A stretch of 64,000 nt of DNA from Flavobacterium denitrificans DSM 15936 (GCF_000425445.1 NZ_AUDL01000012.1:248001-312000); one strand, 5' to 3'; positions 51,730 through 60,956 are shown, counted from the stretch's first letter. The notes: generated by a model from the letters alone, not told the origin. Translations and numbers: made by a program.

Positions 51730-53181
51730 TTATTTTTTCGAAAGCTCGGCTAAAACTTTTTTGCCACCTTCATTACTAGGGTCAAGCTCCACCGATTTTG
51801 TGTAATTTTCAATAGCCAATTTTTTGTCACCATCTGCCAAATAAGCTTCACCCAAACTATCATAAGTATTTCCTGATTTTGGGAAAGCTTCTACATTGAT
51901 TTTAAAAACTTCAATAGCTTCTTTTTTCTTGCCCGTTTGCAATAATTGATATCCAATTCGGTTCATATCGCCTTCCTTAATGGCATATGTTGGATCATTT
52001 TTTAGTTTTTTATAAGCTTCGTTTCCTCCAGAAACGCCTTTTAAAGAATAAGCATCCAATAGATCAAGTGCTAAAGATTTTTTTGGCTGATTGTATGATT
52101 GTTTGTACAAAATAGCTCTAATGGCTTCATTCATTTCACCTAGAACTGTTCCGCCGGTATTGTTTAATAAAACGACCAAATTTTTATCAGCAGGAATTCT
52201 CGAAATTATGGTGTTGAAGCCGTTGATGCCACCGCCGTGCTCTGTAATTTTTACTTTTGCTCTATTGCCAATCGAAACTTCTTCTATTCCCCAACCATAT
52301 CCATATGAATCATCCCATGCTTTAACATATGGCTTAAATATCAATTCCATTGATTTTTCTGAAAGCAATTTGTTGGTATAAAGTGCCTGATCCCATAAAT
52401 ACAAATCTTCAACAGTCGAATATAAAGATCCAGCAGCATATGGAATACTCATGTCGATATAAGCCGCGTTGACGATTTTTTTTCCCTCTTTTTCATATCC
52501 AGCAGCTCTGTTTTTTATGATTAAATCACTGTGGTCATAACCAGAATTGACCATTTTTAAAGGTGTGAAAATGGTTTCTTGTAAATATTGCTCGTACGTT
52601 TTTCCAGTGATTTTTTCAATAATATAACCCAACAAAAAATAGCCAGAATTGCTATAATTAAATTTTTCACCTGGAGCAAAATCAAGTGGCAATGTTGAAA
52701 ATGTTTTTACAAATTCTGCTGGAGCATATGGATTTCTGGCTTTATCTTTAAAGAAATTCGGTGCGTTTGTATAATTCGGAATCCCAGATGAATGTGTAAG
52801 CAGATGATGAATCGTTATTTTATCTCCGTTTTCTTTTGGGTAATCTGGCAAATAGGTTGTAATTGGAACATCTAATTTTATTTTTCCTTCTTCAGCCAAT
52901 TTTACAATTAAAAGTGCAGTGAATTGTTTCGTAATTGATCCTAGCCTAAATTTTGTGTCCGACTGATTTGGAATATTCCATTCAAAATTAGCAGAACCAA
53001 ATCCTTTTTTGAAAATCACTTTTCCGTTTTCGGCCACTAAAGCCGATCCGTTGAATTGTCCATACTCATTGTATTTGCTTAAAAGTTGTTCGATTTCTTT
53101 GACTTTGTCTTGAGCAAAAGTGGTTATGGTTAAAAAAAATAAGGTTGTACAGAGGGCGATTGATTTGATTGACTTTTTCAT
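51730..53181 (-). CDS. Serine hydrolase (beta-lactamase class C/DD-peptidase fold) with C-terminal TPR
   Basis: 483 residues from the ATG at 53179-53181, which starts a signal peptide (MKKSIKSIALCTTLFFLTIT ending FAQ); the longer frame to 53289 adds 36 residues without signal character. The serine hydrolase domain shows the nucleophile motif GSITKQF (SxxK), the YSN motif in NYSNSGYFLLGYI and HGGGINGF in place of KTG. From about residue 395 there are tetratricopeptide-like helices (LGEAYLADGDKKLAIENYTK). Related proteins are esterases, D-aminopeptidases or penicillin-binding proteins; true beta-lactamase activity is unproven. Confidence 0.85.
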   Translation of the reverse strand: MKKSIKSIALCTTLFFLTITTFAQDKVKEIEQLLSKYNEYGQFNGSALVAENGKVIFKKGFGSANFEWNIPNQSDTKFRLGSITKQFTALLIVKLAEEGKIKLDVPITTYLPDYPKENGDKITIHHLLTHSSGIPNYTNAPNFFKDKARNPYAPAEFVKTFSTLPLDFAPGEKFNYSNSGYFLLGYIIEKITGKTYEQYLQETIFTPLKMVNSGYDHSDLIIKNRAAGYEKEGKKIVNAAYIDMSIPYAAGSLYSTVEDLYLWDQALYTNKLLSEKSMELIFKPYVKAWDDSYGYGWGIEEVSIGNRAKVKITEHGGGINGFNTIISRIPADKNLVVLLNNTGGTVLGEMNEAIRAILYKQSYNQPKKSLALDLLDAYSLKGVSGGNEAYKKLKNDPTYAIKEGDMNRIGYQLLQTGKKKEAIEVFKINVEAFPKSGNTYDSLGEAYLADGDKKLAIENYTKSVELDPSNEGGKKVLAELSKK

Positions 53182-53593
53182 AATAATTGCTGAGTATGGT
53201 TTTAGGATTAATAAAATGATTTGATTTTTGATTGATGATTGAAACATCGTAACGGTTAGATAGTCAGTAATTTGGTTTAAAATTACCAAATAAATTTATT
53301 CGTTCTAAATGTTAGACGATCGAATTATCGTTTGGTTTCAATCTCAATCAATTTTTTTCCATTTTCTCCTAAAAAATGTTCCATAAGCTTCCTGTAAACT
53401 TTGGAACAGTTATTAAAACGAATTTTTCTTAAATTTGGCTTTCGCCGAAACTACTATCAATACTCCAACTTTTACTGCCGAATCTTTTATTTTTTGAGAA
53501 AGTTAGTGTTCGGTATATAAATGCATTTTGGTGGTCGAACTGCGTGATAGTGGTTTGAAATCTTAGATGAAAATTCTGGTTTCTCTATGATTT
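53182..53593. other. Intergenic region of about 410 bases between two minus-strand genes
   Basis: The frame of the serine hydrolase stays open to 53289, without coding character. The rest shows no ORF with recognisable content, no clear TAnnTTTG box and no strong hairpin. I see nothing that I can name. Confidence 0.4.
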
Positions 53594-54187
53594 TTAAGCA
53601 AACTCCACAAAATAGTCTCGTTTAGTATTTTTCCATTCCTCCAAAATTACACTATAATAAACATCATCTTTACTCTTTCCTTCAGAATCAACATAGTTAT
53701 TTCTAAAAATCCCTTCTTTTAAAGCGCCTAATTTTTCAATAGCTCTCTGTGATCTTAAATTTTCAAGATCCGCACTGAATTGTATTCTTCTAAATTGAAT
53801 TTTTTCAAAACCAAAATTCAGCAACTCAAATTTGCAGGCTTTGTTTAAGCCCGTTCCCTGGAAATCTTTTCCGTACCAAGTCCAGCCAATTTCGCATTTT
53901 TGGCTCGCATGATTTAGATATCCGTAGCGTGTGCTTCCAGCGACTTTATTTGTGGCTTTATCAATAATTAAAAACGGATAACAAATTCCATCTGATTTTT
54001 GTTTCAATGTACTTTGAATATAATTTTCAAAATCTTGTTGATTTCGCACGTATATTCCCATATATTTCCAGATTTCATCATCAAAAATAATTTCCTTTAG
54101 TTCTGCATTTCTTTCGTTTTCAAATGGAATCAAAAGGACTTTTTCATTTTCCAGAATAATATTTGTTTTTAGAATCTCGCTGTTCAT
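53594..54187 (-). CDS. GNAT N-acetyltransferase, RimJ/RimL type
   Basis: 197 residues. The layout LIPFENERNAELKEIIFDDE, IDKATNKVAGSTRYGYLN, CEIGWTWYGKDFQGTGLNKA (acetyl-CoA site near 98-117) and RRIQFSADLENLRSQRAIEK then LGALKEGIFRNNYV is the standard RimJ/RimL branch that acetylates protein N-termini, antibiotics or small molecules. The substrate is undetermined. A TAATTTTG -7 box candidate (54222-54229 on the minus strand) lies 35 bases upstream. Confidence 0.85.
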   Translation of the reverse strand: MNSEILKTNIILENEKVLLIPFENERNAELKEIIFDDEIWKYMGIYVRNQQDFENYIQSTLKQKSDGICYPFLIIDKATNKVAGSTRYGYLNHASQKCEIGWTWYGKDFQGTGLNKACKFELLNFGFEKIQFRRIQFSADLENLRSQRAIEKLGALKEGIFRNNYVDSEGKSKDDVYYSVILEEWKNTKRDYFVEFA

Positions 54188-54466
54188 GAATCTTTATTTA
54201 ATTATAGTAAATTATGAGACAAAATTACTTGTTTAATTTTTGTGAATAAATTAAATAAAATAACATTTTGTTTTATTTGAAACAAAACAAGATGGCTAAT
54301 TGTGACCTCAATTTATTTGATTATATATTAAGGTATAAGTTAGTTTTTAAATATCCCGCAAATTGAAAAGCTTACAGCAAATCTATAGCAACAAATAATT
54401 GCTTTATTTTAAGGGTTATCTATAATTATTACTTATTTTTACGACCCAATATTAGAATTTCCCTCG
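54188..54466. other. Intergenic region between divergent GNAT and kmo genes
   Basis: 279 bases, very AT-rich. It contains the GNAT promoter candidate at 54222-54229 (minus). On the kmo side no clear TAnnTTTG was found. No gene is seen. Confidence 0.4.
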
Positions 54467-55810
54467 ATGCAAACTTCACTAAAAATTGCTGTAGTTGGTT
54501 CTGGACTTGTAGGATCACTTTTGGCAATTTATCTTAAAAAAGCTGGCCACACCGTTCATGTTTATGACCGCAGTCCTGATATTAGAAAAATAAATTTTTC
54601 TGGCCGTTCTATTAATTTAGCAATGTCCAACCGTGGCTGGAAAGCTTTGGATGCAGTAGGAGTTGGCGATTCGGTTCGAGAAATCGCAATTCCAATGGAC
54701 AAACGTGCTATTCATTTGGTTGACAAATTGAATTTTCAGAATTATGGTCAGGAAGGAGAATCGATTTATTCTATTTCGAGAGGAAAATTAAACAGAAAAA
54801 TGATCGATCTTGCAGAAGAAGCGGGAGCGGAGTTTCATTTCGAGCAAAAAGTTTGGGATGTTACCTTAAGTGATGCAACTTTGCATATTGGCGAAAGTGA
54901 AAGAGGCGAGTGGGAAGAGCACAAATTTGATATGGTTTTTGGTGCCGATGGTGCGTTTTCAAGAATTCGTCACAGAATGCAACGCCAAAGTATGTTCAAT
55001 TATTCGCAAGAATTTTTGAATATGGGTTACAAAGAATTGAATATTCCGGCAAATTCTGACGGAACACATAAATTAGATAAAAATTCATTTCATATTTGGC
55101 CAAGAGGCGAGTACATGTTGATTGCGCTTCCAAATCTTGATGGAAGTTTTACTTGTACCTTATTTATGCCTTTTGAGGGCGAAAACTCTTTTGAATCATT
55201 GACCGATCGTAAAATGGTTGAGGATTTCTTCGAGAAAAATTTCCCAGATTCTATTGAAGTAATTCCGGAACTTGCAAATGATTTCTTTAAAAATCCAACA
55301 AGTACTTTGGTTACCATGAAATGTTTTCCTTGGACGTTTGAAGACAAGATTGCCTTAATTGGAGATGCTTGTCATGCCATTGTTCCATTTTACGGACAAG
55401 GAATGAATGCTGGTTTTGAGGATATTACTGTTTTAAATGAAATGATTGAAAAGTACCAAGACGATTGGAAAAAAATATTTTCAGAATATCAAATTTCAAG
55501 AAAACCAAATGCTGACGCTATTGCGGAGCTTTCATATCGCAATTTTCTTGAAATGAGTACAAAAACTGCCGATGAAAAATTCTTGTTGCAAAAGAAAATA
55601 GAAAAAGTTTTTTCTGATAAACATCCAGATAAATGGATTCCGCTTTACAGTCGAGTAACTTTTAGTGATCGCCCTTATGCTGAAGCTTTGGCAATTGGTG
55701 ATTTCCAAAACGGAATTATGGAAGAAGTTTTAAAACTTGATAATATCGAAAATATCTGGAACTCTCCAGAAGTTGAAAATAAAATTTTAGAGCTGTTGGA
55801 AAACAGATAA
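54467..55810 (+). CDS. kmo: Kynurenine 3-monooxygenase
   Basis: 447 residues. An FAD monooxygenase that hydroxylates kynurenine to 3-hydroxykynurenine using NADPH and O2. The FAD Rossmann motif KIAVVGSGLVGSLLAIYLKK lies at 6-25, then GRSINLAMSNRGWKALDAVG, the DMVFGADGAFSRIRH segment near 160 and IALIGDACHAIVPFYGQGMN near 298-317 (GD motif for the FAD ribityl). FLPFEGENSFE-type (FMPFEGEN) is present. With kynU at 43097 it supports a quinolinate/NAD route. It ends 91 bases before the convergent HerA-like gene. Confidence 0.94.
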   Translation: MQTSLKIAVVGSGLVGSLLAIYLKKAGHTVHVYDRSPDIRKINFSGRSINLAMSNRGWKALDAVGVGDSVREIAIPMDKRAIHLVDKLNFQNYGQEGESIYSISRGKLNRKMIDLAEEAGAEFHFEQKVWDVTLSDATLHIGESERGEWEEHKFDMVFGADGAFSRIRHRMQRQSMFNYSQEFLNMGYKELNIPANSDGTHKLDKNSFHIWPRGEYMLIALPNLDGSFTCTLFMPFEGENSFESLTDRKMVEDFFEKNFPDSIEVIPELANDFFKNPTSTLVTMKCFPWTFEDKIALIGDACHAIVPFYGQGMNAGFEDITVLNEMIEKYQDDWKKIFSEYQISRKPNADAIAELSYRNFLEMSTKTADEKFLLQKKIEKVFSDKHPDKWIPLYSRVTFSDRPYAEALAIGDFQNGIMEEVLKLDNIENIWNSPEVENKILELLENR

Positions 55811-55816
55811 AAATTT

Positions 55817-55892
55817 AAACCATATAAGTTATATAAGTTCATTTAATATTTATGCGCAAGCATTATATTTACTTATATAACTTATATGGTTT
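55817..55892. repeat. Dispersed inverted repeat, family AAACCATATAAGT, copy 3
   Basis: The left arm AAACCATATAAGTTATATAA then GTTCAT starts at 55817. The right arm ACTTATATAACTTATATGGT then TT ends at 55892. The spacer is only about 30 bases. It separates convergent kmo and the HerA-like gene. Confidence 0.85.
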
Positions 55893-55900
55893 TCTTTTTT

Positions 55901-57418
55901 TTATTTTTTGAATATTTTGGTCAAAACACCAAAAACGCCTCTGATAAAAGTAGCACTTGTCACGACTTTCAGGACAGATTTCGTAACTACTTCGGTAGTG
56001 CTTGGTCCAGTTTTGGTAGATTTACCTGGCGCTTCTTGTTCTTGCTCAACAGTGGCTTGTGTTGCTTCCTCGATTTTTTTTGTCAGTATTTCGTAAGCAC
56101 TTTCGCGGTCAATTTCCTCAGCGTATTTTTTAACTAATTTTGATTTCCCATTAATTCCTTCAATTTCATCTGGAGTTAAAACATCCATTCGACTCATTGG
56201 TGCACGCATCATTGTTGCTACTAACGGTGTAGGGATACCTTTTTCGCTAAGTGCAGTTACTAATGCTTCTCCAATTCCTAAACTAGTCAGCAACTCATCA
56301 GTCTGATAATAATCTGAAGTTGGATAATTATCCGCCGTTTTCTTAATCGCTTGACGGTCATTAGCTGTAAAAGCTCTTAATGCATGCTGAATTTTCAAAC
56401 CTAATTGCGCCAAAACGCCACTGGGAACATCCATTGGATTTTGCGTAACAAAATAAACACCAACACCTTTTGAACGAATCAGTTTTACAATAGTTTCAAT
56501 TTGTTCCAATAATGCTTTGCTGGCTTCATTAAAAATCAAATGCGCTTCGTCAATAAAAATTACTAATTCTGGTTGTTCAGCATCTCCCTTTTCAGGCATT
56601 TTTTGATAAATCTCAGCCAAAAGACTCAACATAAAAGTCGAGAACAATTTAGGTTTGTCCTGAATATCAGTTAAGCGTATAATATTTACGTATCCTTTTC
56701 CATTTTCGTCAATTCGCATTAAATCATCAGTTTCAAAAGATAATTCACCAAAAAACAAATCACCGCCTTGTTGTTCCAACTCGATTATTTTTCTCAAAAT
56801 AGTTCCAGTGGTCGCAGTTGAGATTTTGCCGTAACTTTCGGCAATTTCATCCTTACCTTCTTCCGTAATATAATTAATGACTTTTTTGATGTCTTTTAAA
56901 TCAAGCAAAGGCATTTTGTTGTCGTCACAATATTTAAAGATAACAGCTACGACACCAGCCTGAGTATCATTAAGATCTAATATTCTAGAAAATAGAACTG
57001 GCCCAAATTCAGAAACTGTTGCACGCAAACGAACTCCGTTCTGTTTAGACAAGGACATTAATTCAACAGGAAATGAAGCTACATTATAAGGTATATCCAT
57101 TTTGGCATGGCGTTCTGTAATAAAGCTTTGTTCTTTGCCTTCTTTTGCGATACCACTAAAATCACCTTTAATATCCATCATTAAAACAGGAATTCCAACA
57201 TTTGACAGCTGTTCTGAAAAAACCTGAATTGTTTTTGTCTTCCCAGTTCCAGTCGCACCAGCGATAAGCCCATGGCGATTTAGGGTTTTCAATGGGATTT
57301 TTACATGAGCTTCTGCAATAGCTTCTCCATCAAGAATGGCGCTTCCAAGGGTAATGCTGTCGCCTTTAGAAAGATAACCGTTGTTTATCTCTTGAATGAA
57401 ATTGTCTTTTTTATTCAT
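55901..57418 (-). CDS. HerA-like helicase, DUF853 family
   Basis: 505 residues. A hexameric RecA-like ATPase of the YjgR/DUF853 group. Walker A GLIAGATGTGKTKTIQVFS near 50-68, MMDIKGDFSG near 79-88, Walker B LVIFIDEAHLIFN near 285, FVTQNPMDVPSGVLAQLG sensor region near 325 and an arginine-rich HALRAFTANDRQAIKKTADN segment. The C-terminus carries a low-complexity Glu/Gln/Ser/Thr stretch. The function in the cell is not known; related proteins act on DNA. No NurA partner gene is adjacent. Confidence 0.9.
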   Translation of the reverse strand: MNKKDNFIQEINNGYLSKGDSITLGSAILDGEAIAEAHVKIPLKTLNRHGLIAGATGTGKTKTIQVFSEQLSNVGIPVLMMDIKGDFSGIAKEGKEQSFITERHAKMDIPYNVASFPVELMSLSKQNGVRLRATVSEFGPVLFSRILDLNDTQAGVVAVIFKYCDDNKMPLLDLKDIKKVINYITEEGKDEIAESYGKISTATTGTILRKIIELEQQGGDLFFGELSFETDDLMRIDENGKGYVNIIRLTDIQDKPKLFSTFMLSLLAEIYQKMPEKGDAEQPELVIFIDEAHLIFNEASKALLEQIETIVKLIRSKGVGVYFVTQNPMDVPSGVLAQLGLKIQHALRAFTANDRQAIKKTADNYPTSDYYQTDELLTSLGIGEALVTALSEKGIPTPLVATMMRAPMSRMDVLTPDEIEGINGKSKLVKKYAEEIDRESAYEILTKKIEEATQATVEQEQEAPGKSTKTGPSTTEVVTKSVLKVVTSATFIRGVFGVLTKIFKK

Positions 57419-57796
57419 GCTTTTATTTGTAATTTAGATGATTATAAGTTTTTTGCTTTGTTTTTAACAATTAGGCTGTATTTTTTTTAGTAAGAAAAAG
57501 CTTTTTTTGATTGAAAATGATATAAAAAAAAATTCGCAGCTTTTTAAGAAGATTTCAATGGATTAATTGAATATTTACTAAAACGTTGTAATTTTTTTAT
57601 TATTCGACCTTTTTTTTGTTTTATCAAAAAAATGATGTTGGCAATTTAATGAGATATTTTTTAAATTGACGTTAAATTTCCTTCAATAAAATTAAAAAAA
57701 GTTTTTTTATTTAAACTAAACGTATAAATTTGCTCCTCTACAAGTTAAATATAACTAAAAAATAAAAATTATTTAAAACTATTAAAATTAAAAAAA
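57419..57796. other. 378-base divergent intergenic region between HerA-like gene and exbB
   Basis: Extremely AT-rich with long A and T runs (for example 57481-57540 and 57585-57620). It contains the exbB promoter at 57701-57733. I looked for Fur-like palindromes and saw no convincing one. No gene is seen. Confidence 0.45.
57701..57733 (+). promoter_or_regulatory. exbB operon promoter
   Basis: An exact -7 box TAAATTTG at 57725-57732 is preceded by a T-rich -33 region (GTTTTTTT at 57701). This gives a leader of about 60 bases before the ATG at 57797. Confidence 0.55.
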
Positions 57797-58621
57797 ATGG
57801 CAAACGTTAAAGTTAAAAAAGAAAGCACTTCAAATGGGGGAGGAATGATTTCAGGAATCATTATTGCAGCATGTGTTTTTGTAGGTTGGTTAATCTGGAA
57901 ATTCGTTATGGGGGATTCAGCTAACTTTGAAGGAGGAAATCCAGAAACAGGTCACCCAATCAATACTTTAGGTATGGTTTACAAAGGAGGTTTCATTGTA
58001 CCAGTATTATTAGGTATGCTTTTAATGGTTGTTGTTTTTTCTATTGAGAGATTTATCGTTATCGGTAAAGCTGCTGGTAAATCTAACTTAGATGCATTTA
58101 TGAAAAATGTACAAGGAAGCATTAAAGAAGGAAACATCGAGGCTGCTATCGCTTCATGTGACAAACAACAAGGTTCAGTTGCAAATGCAATTAAATCTGC
58201 TTTGATTAAATATCAAGACGTTAAAAAAGAAGGTTTCAACAGTGAAGAAGCTTCAGAAGTGATCCACAAAGAAATCGAAGAGGCTACTTCATTAGAAATG
58301 CCAATGTTAGAAAAAAATATGACTATTATCTCTACTTTAGTATCTTTAGGTACATTAGGAGGATTATTAGGAACAGTATCTGGTATGATTAAAGCGTTTG
58401 GTGCGTTAGCTTCTGCTGGAACTCCAGACCAGGCTGCTCTTGCAACAGGTATCTCTGAGGCACTTATCAACACTGCAACAGGTATCTCTACTTCTATCTT
58501 TGCAATTGTTTCTTACAACTTCTTTACTGCTAAAATTGACGATTTAACTTACTCTATCGATGAGGCTGGTACTACAATCGTGAATACTTACAGAAAATTC
58601 AGAGGAAGTTTAAAACAATAA
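57797..58621 (+). CDS. exbB: MotA/TolQ/ExbB proton-channel family protein
   Basis: 274 residues. It forms the proton-conducting stator that energises TonB. An N-terminal segment with a transmembrane helix (MISGIIIAACVFVGWLIWKF, 15-34) is followed by a second (GGFIVPVLLGMLLMVVVFSI) and the conserved C-terminal core MTIISTLVSLGTLGGLLGTV then SGMIKAFGALA and LINTATGISTSIFAIVSYNF. The N-terminal extension before the core is longer than in E. coli ExbB, as usual in Bacteroidota. First gene of an exbB-exbD-exbD-tonB run. Confidence 0.92.
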   Translation: MANVKVKKESTSNGGGMISGIIIAACVFVGWLIWKFVMGDSANFEGGNPETGHPINTLGMVYKGGFIVPVLLGMLLMVVVFSIERFIVIGKAAGKSNLDAFMKNVQGSIKEGNIEAAIASCDKQQGSVANAIKSALIKYQDVKKEGFNSEEASEVIHKEIEEATSLEMPMLEKNMTIISTLVSLGTLGGLLGTVSGMIKAFGALASAGTPDQAALATGISEALINTATGISTSIFAIVSYNFFTAKIDDLTYSIDEAGTTIVNTYRKFRGSLKQ

Positions 58622-58683
58622 TTAATTTTTGATATATAAATAATTAAGATTTAATTATATCAAAAAAAATAAAATAAAAGATA

Positions 58684-59310
58684 ATGGCTAAAATTAAAAT
58701 GAAAAAGAAGTCGACATCGACAGATATGACTGCCATGTGTGATGTTGCGTTCCTTTTGCTTACGTTCTTTATCTTGACTGCTACTGCTAAAGTTCCTGAA
58801 GCGCTTCCTGTTGATATGCCTGCTTCTACTGTAGAACATAAATTACCAGATTCTAATTTGGCAATTATTACAATAGGAAAAGGAAAAGACGGGAAAAGCA
58901 AAGTTTTCTTCGATATCAAAGGAAGAGAGATTCGTAAAAAGACTCTTGAAGGTATGGGAGCAAAATTTGGAGTGAACTTTTCAGAAGATGATAAAACTAA
59001 ATTTGCATTAATGGATGACTTTGGTGTTCCAGTAGCAGGTTTAAAGCAAATCATTGACATGAAAGCAGCTGATAGAACTAAAGCAAATCAGCCAGGTATT
59101 CCAATCGATTCTTTGGATAATCAATTAAAAGAGTGGCTTTTGGTTTCAAGAAGAGCTACAATCGATCTTGAGGACAAAGAGTTAGAGATTGCAATCAAAG
59201 GAGATGCTAAAGAACAATATCCTCAAATCAAAAAGATTATGGATATTTTACAAGATCAGAAAATCAATTCCTTTAACTTAGTTACAGGTACAAGAGGAAA
59301 AGACTTTTAA
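58684..59310 (+). CDS. exbD: ExbD/TolR-family protein 1
   Basis: 208 residues. The N-terminal helix contains the proton-relay Asp in TDMTAMCDVAFLLLTFFILT (residues 13-32), which then enters a periplasmic domain. The periplasmic part is longer than in E. coli ExbD and includes LAIITIGKGKDGKSKVFFDI and RRATIDLEDKELEIAIKGDA. It follows exbB by 62 bases and precedes a second exbD by 19 bases. Confidence 0.92.
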   Translation: MAKIKMKKKSTSTDMTAMCDVAFLLLTFFILTATAKVPEALPVDMPASTVEHKLPDSNLAIITIGKGKDGKSKVFFDIKGREIRKKTLEGMGAKFGVNFSEDDKTKFALMDDFGVPVAGLKQIIDMKAADRTKANQPGIPIDSLDNQLKEWLLVSRRATIDLEDKELEIAIKGDAKEQYPQIKKIMDILQDQKINSFNLVTGTRGKDF

Positions 59311-59329
59311 TTAAAAAAGATACACTAAA

Positions 59330-59887
59330 ATGGCTGAATTAAATACTGGCGACAGTGGTGGCGGAAAAGGTGGCAAGGTAAGAAGTAAAAAGCAAAATTC
59401 GAAAGTCGATTTAACGGCGATGGTGGATTTGGCATTCTTATTGATCACGTTCTTTATGTTGACCACATCGTTGTCAAAACCTAAAGCGATGGATTTATCA
59501 TTGCCAGACAAAAACGAGGATCCTACTAAGAATAAAGATATTAAGGTAGATGAGAATCGTACAATGACAGTGATGTTAGGGGAAAATAATAAATTGGTTT
59601 ATTATATGGGATTATTAGCTACTCCAATTGCGGGACCTAAAGATATTACATATGGTAAAGATGGAATTCGTAGAGAAGTTCTTAAAAGAAAAAAATCAGT
59701 TTTAGAATATTCTGCTGCTCAAGGAAAACCAAAAAATGGAATTATCGTTATTATAAAGCCAAGCAAAAAGTCAACTTACCGAAATTTAGTTGATATGTTG
59801 GATGAAATGGCGATTGCTGGAGTTGATACTTATGCAATAGTTCCTGAGTTTACGCCAGAGGAAACAAAATTGATAGATAAGAAATAA
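59330..59887 (+). CDS. exbD: ExbD/TolR-family protein 2
   Basis: 185 residues. A Gly/Lys-rich N-terminus (TGDSGGGKGGKVRSKKQN) precedes the transmembrane proton-relay helix VDLTAMVDLAFLLITFFMLT (Asp near 35). The periplasmic part (MTVMLGENNKLVYYMG, GIIVIIKPSKKSTYRNLVDM) differs clearly from ExbD 1, so the pair could form a mixed complex. Pairs of unlike ExbD next to one ExbB are frequent in this phylum. Confidence 0.92.
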   Translation: MAELNTGDSGGGKGGKVRSKKQNSKVDLTAMVDLAFLLITFFMLTTSLSKPKAMDLSLPDKNEDPTKNKDIKVDENRTMTVMLGENNKLVYYMGLLATPIAGPKDITYGKDGIRREVLKRKKSVLEYSAAQGKPKNGIIVIIKPSKKSTYRNLVDMLDEMAIAGVDTYAIVPEFTPEETKLIDKK

Positions 59888-59924
59888 GATTTATCTTGTT
59901 TGAACATCCTAATAATCAAGAAAA

Positions 59925-60725
59925 ATGAAATTAGATATTATAAAAAATCAGTGGCTTGATATCGTATTCGAAGGACGTAATAAGATATATGGTGCATATG
60001 AGTTAAGAAAATCGAACAACAAAACTACGGTAAGAGCTCTTATCATTGGTTCGATCATCTTTAGCTTTGCTGTAGCAGCTCCTCTTATTGCAAGTTATTT
60101 GCCAGATTCTGGTGAAGAAGATATGGATAAGGATATTAAGATCGCTACAGTTAAATTACCTCCTAAGAAAAAAGAAGAGGTAAAACCAAATGAACCGCCA
60201 CCACCACCACCACCACCAAAAGTGGATCAGGTGAAATTTGTGAAGCCGGTTGTTGCAAAAGCAGAAGAGGTTACAGAAGATCCACCAAAAATTGAAGATC
60301 TTAAAGATAAAAAGGTTGGTGCTGAAACTATTAAAGGAGATCCTGATGCAGTTTTAACTGTTGATGAGCCAGTAGGTACTGGAACTGCTGCAGTAGTTGA
60401 GGAGGACAACCAAGTATATAACACAGCTGGTATCGAAGTAAAACCAGATTTCCCTGGAGGAATTGAGAAATTCTACAAATTCGTAGGAAACAATTACAAA
60501 ACTCCAGAAGAAGAAGGTTTAAAAGGTAAAGTTTACGTTACGTTTGTAGTTGAAAAAGACGGTTCATTAACCGACATTAAAGTTTTAAGGGATATCGGTT
60601 ACGGTACAGGAGCAGAAGCAATTCGTGTTCTTAAAAAATGTCCAAAATGGACTCCTGGCGAGCAAAATGGTAAAAAAGTTAGGGTATTATACTCTTTACC
60701 TATTACTATTCAATCTGCAGAATAA
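59925..60725 (+). CDS. tonB: TonB-family energy transducer
   Basis: 266 residues. A cytoplasmic start with IVFEGRNKIYGAYELRKSNN, a transmembrane helix near 35-55 (LIIGSIIFSFAVAAPLIASY), a Lys/Pro-rich linker (PPKKKEEVKPNEPPPPPPPP, about 79-98), and a C-terminal TonB domain (about 175-266: PGGIEKFYKFVGNNYKTPEE, KVYVTFVVEKDGSLTDIKVL, PKWTPGEQNGKKVRVLYSLP). It links the ExbB/D motor to outer-membrane receptors. The stop overlaps the next ATG by one base. Confidence 0.93.
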   Translation: MKLDIIKNQWLDIVFEGRNKIYGAYELRKSNNKTTVRALIIGSIIFSFAVAAPLIASYLPDSGEEDMDKDIKIATVKLPPKKKEEVKPNEPPPPPPPPKVDQVKFVKPVVAKAEEVTEDPPKIEDLKDKKVGAETIKGDPDAVLTVDEPVGTGTAAVVEEDNQVYNTAGIEVKPDFPGGIEKFYKFVGNNYKTPEEEGLKGKVYVTFVVEKDGSLTDIKVLRDIGYGTGAEAIRVLKKCPKWTPGEQNGKKVRVLYSLPITIQSAE

Positions 60726-60955
60726 TGTTAAAAGATATGCTTAATAATATTCAGAAGAAATCGCTCAAAGAGCGATTTCTTCTTGTTTTAGGAATACTGT
60801 TTTTTTTAATATATCTTGTGCTGGGTTTAATGATTATGTTTTGGGAAAAATTACCTTTAAACATGGAGCCTAAATACAGATATGCTTTTGGAGGACTATT
60901 GATTGTGTATTCAGGAATACGTTTTCTTAGGTTGATTAATTCTAATACTGACTAA
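60725..60955 (+). CDS. Small two-helix membrane protein in the ton cluster
   Basis: 76 residues. Two hydrophobic segments (FLLVLGILFFLIYLVLGLMI near 19-38 and YAFGGLLIVYSGIRFLRLI near 53-71). There is no known family, but small proteins in this position between tonB and pstS-like genes recur in Bacteroidota. The first codons hold a perfect 11-base hairpin (60756-60780). It overlaps tonB at 60725, and the next gene begins at 60957, so it is embedded in the operon. Confidence 0.7.
   Translation: MLKDMLNNIQKKSLKERFLLVLGILFFLIYLVLGLMIMFWEKLPLNMEPKYRYAFGGLLIVYSGIRFLRLINSNTD
60756..60780 (+). repeat. Perfect intragenic hairpin AGAAATCGCTC-AAA-GAGCGATTTCT
   Basis: Eleven-base perfect arms with a 3-base loop, about 30 bases into the small ORF after tonB. 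It lies inside coding sequence and is followed by a T-rich stretch a few bases later (TCTTGTTTTAGG, then T8 at 60799-60806). Confidence 0.8.
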
Positions 60956-60956
60956 T

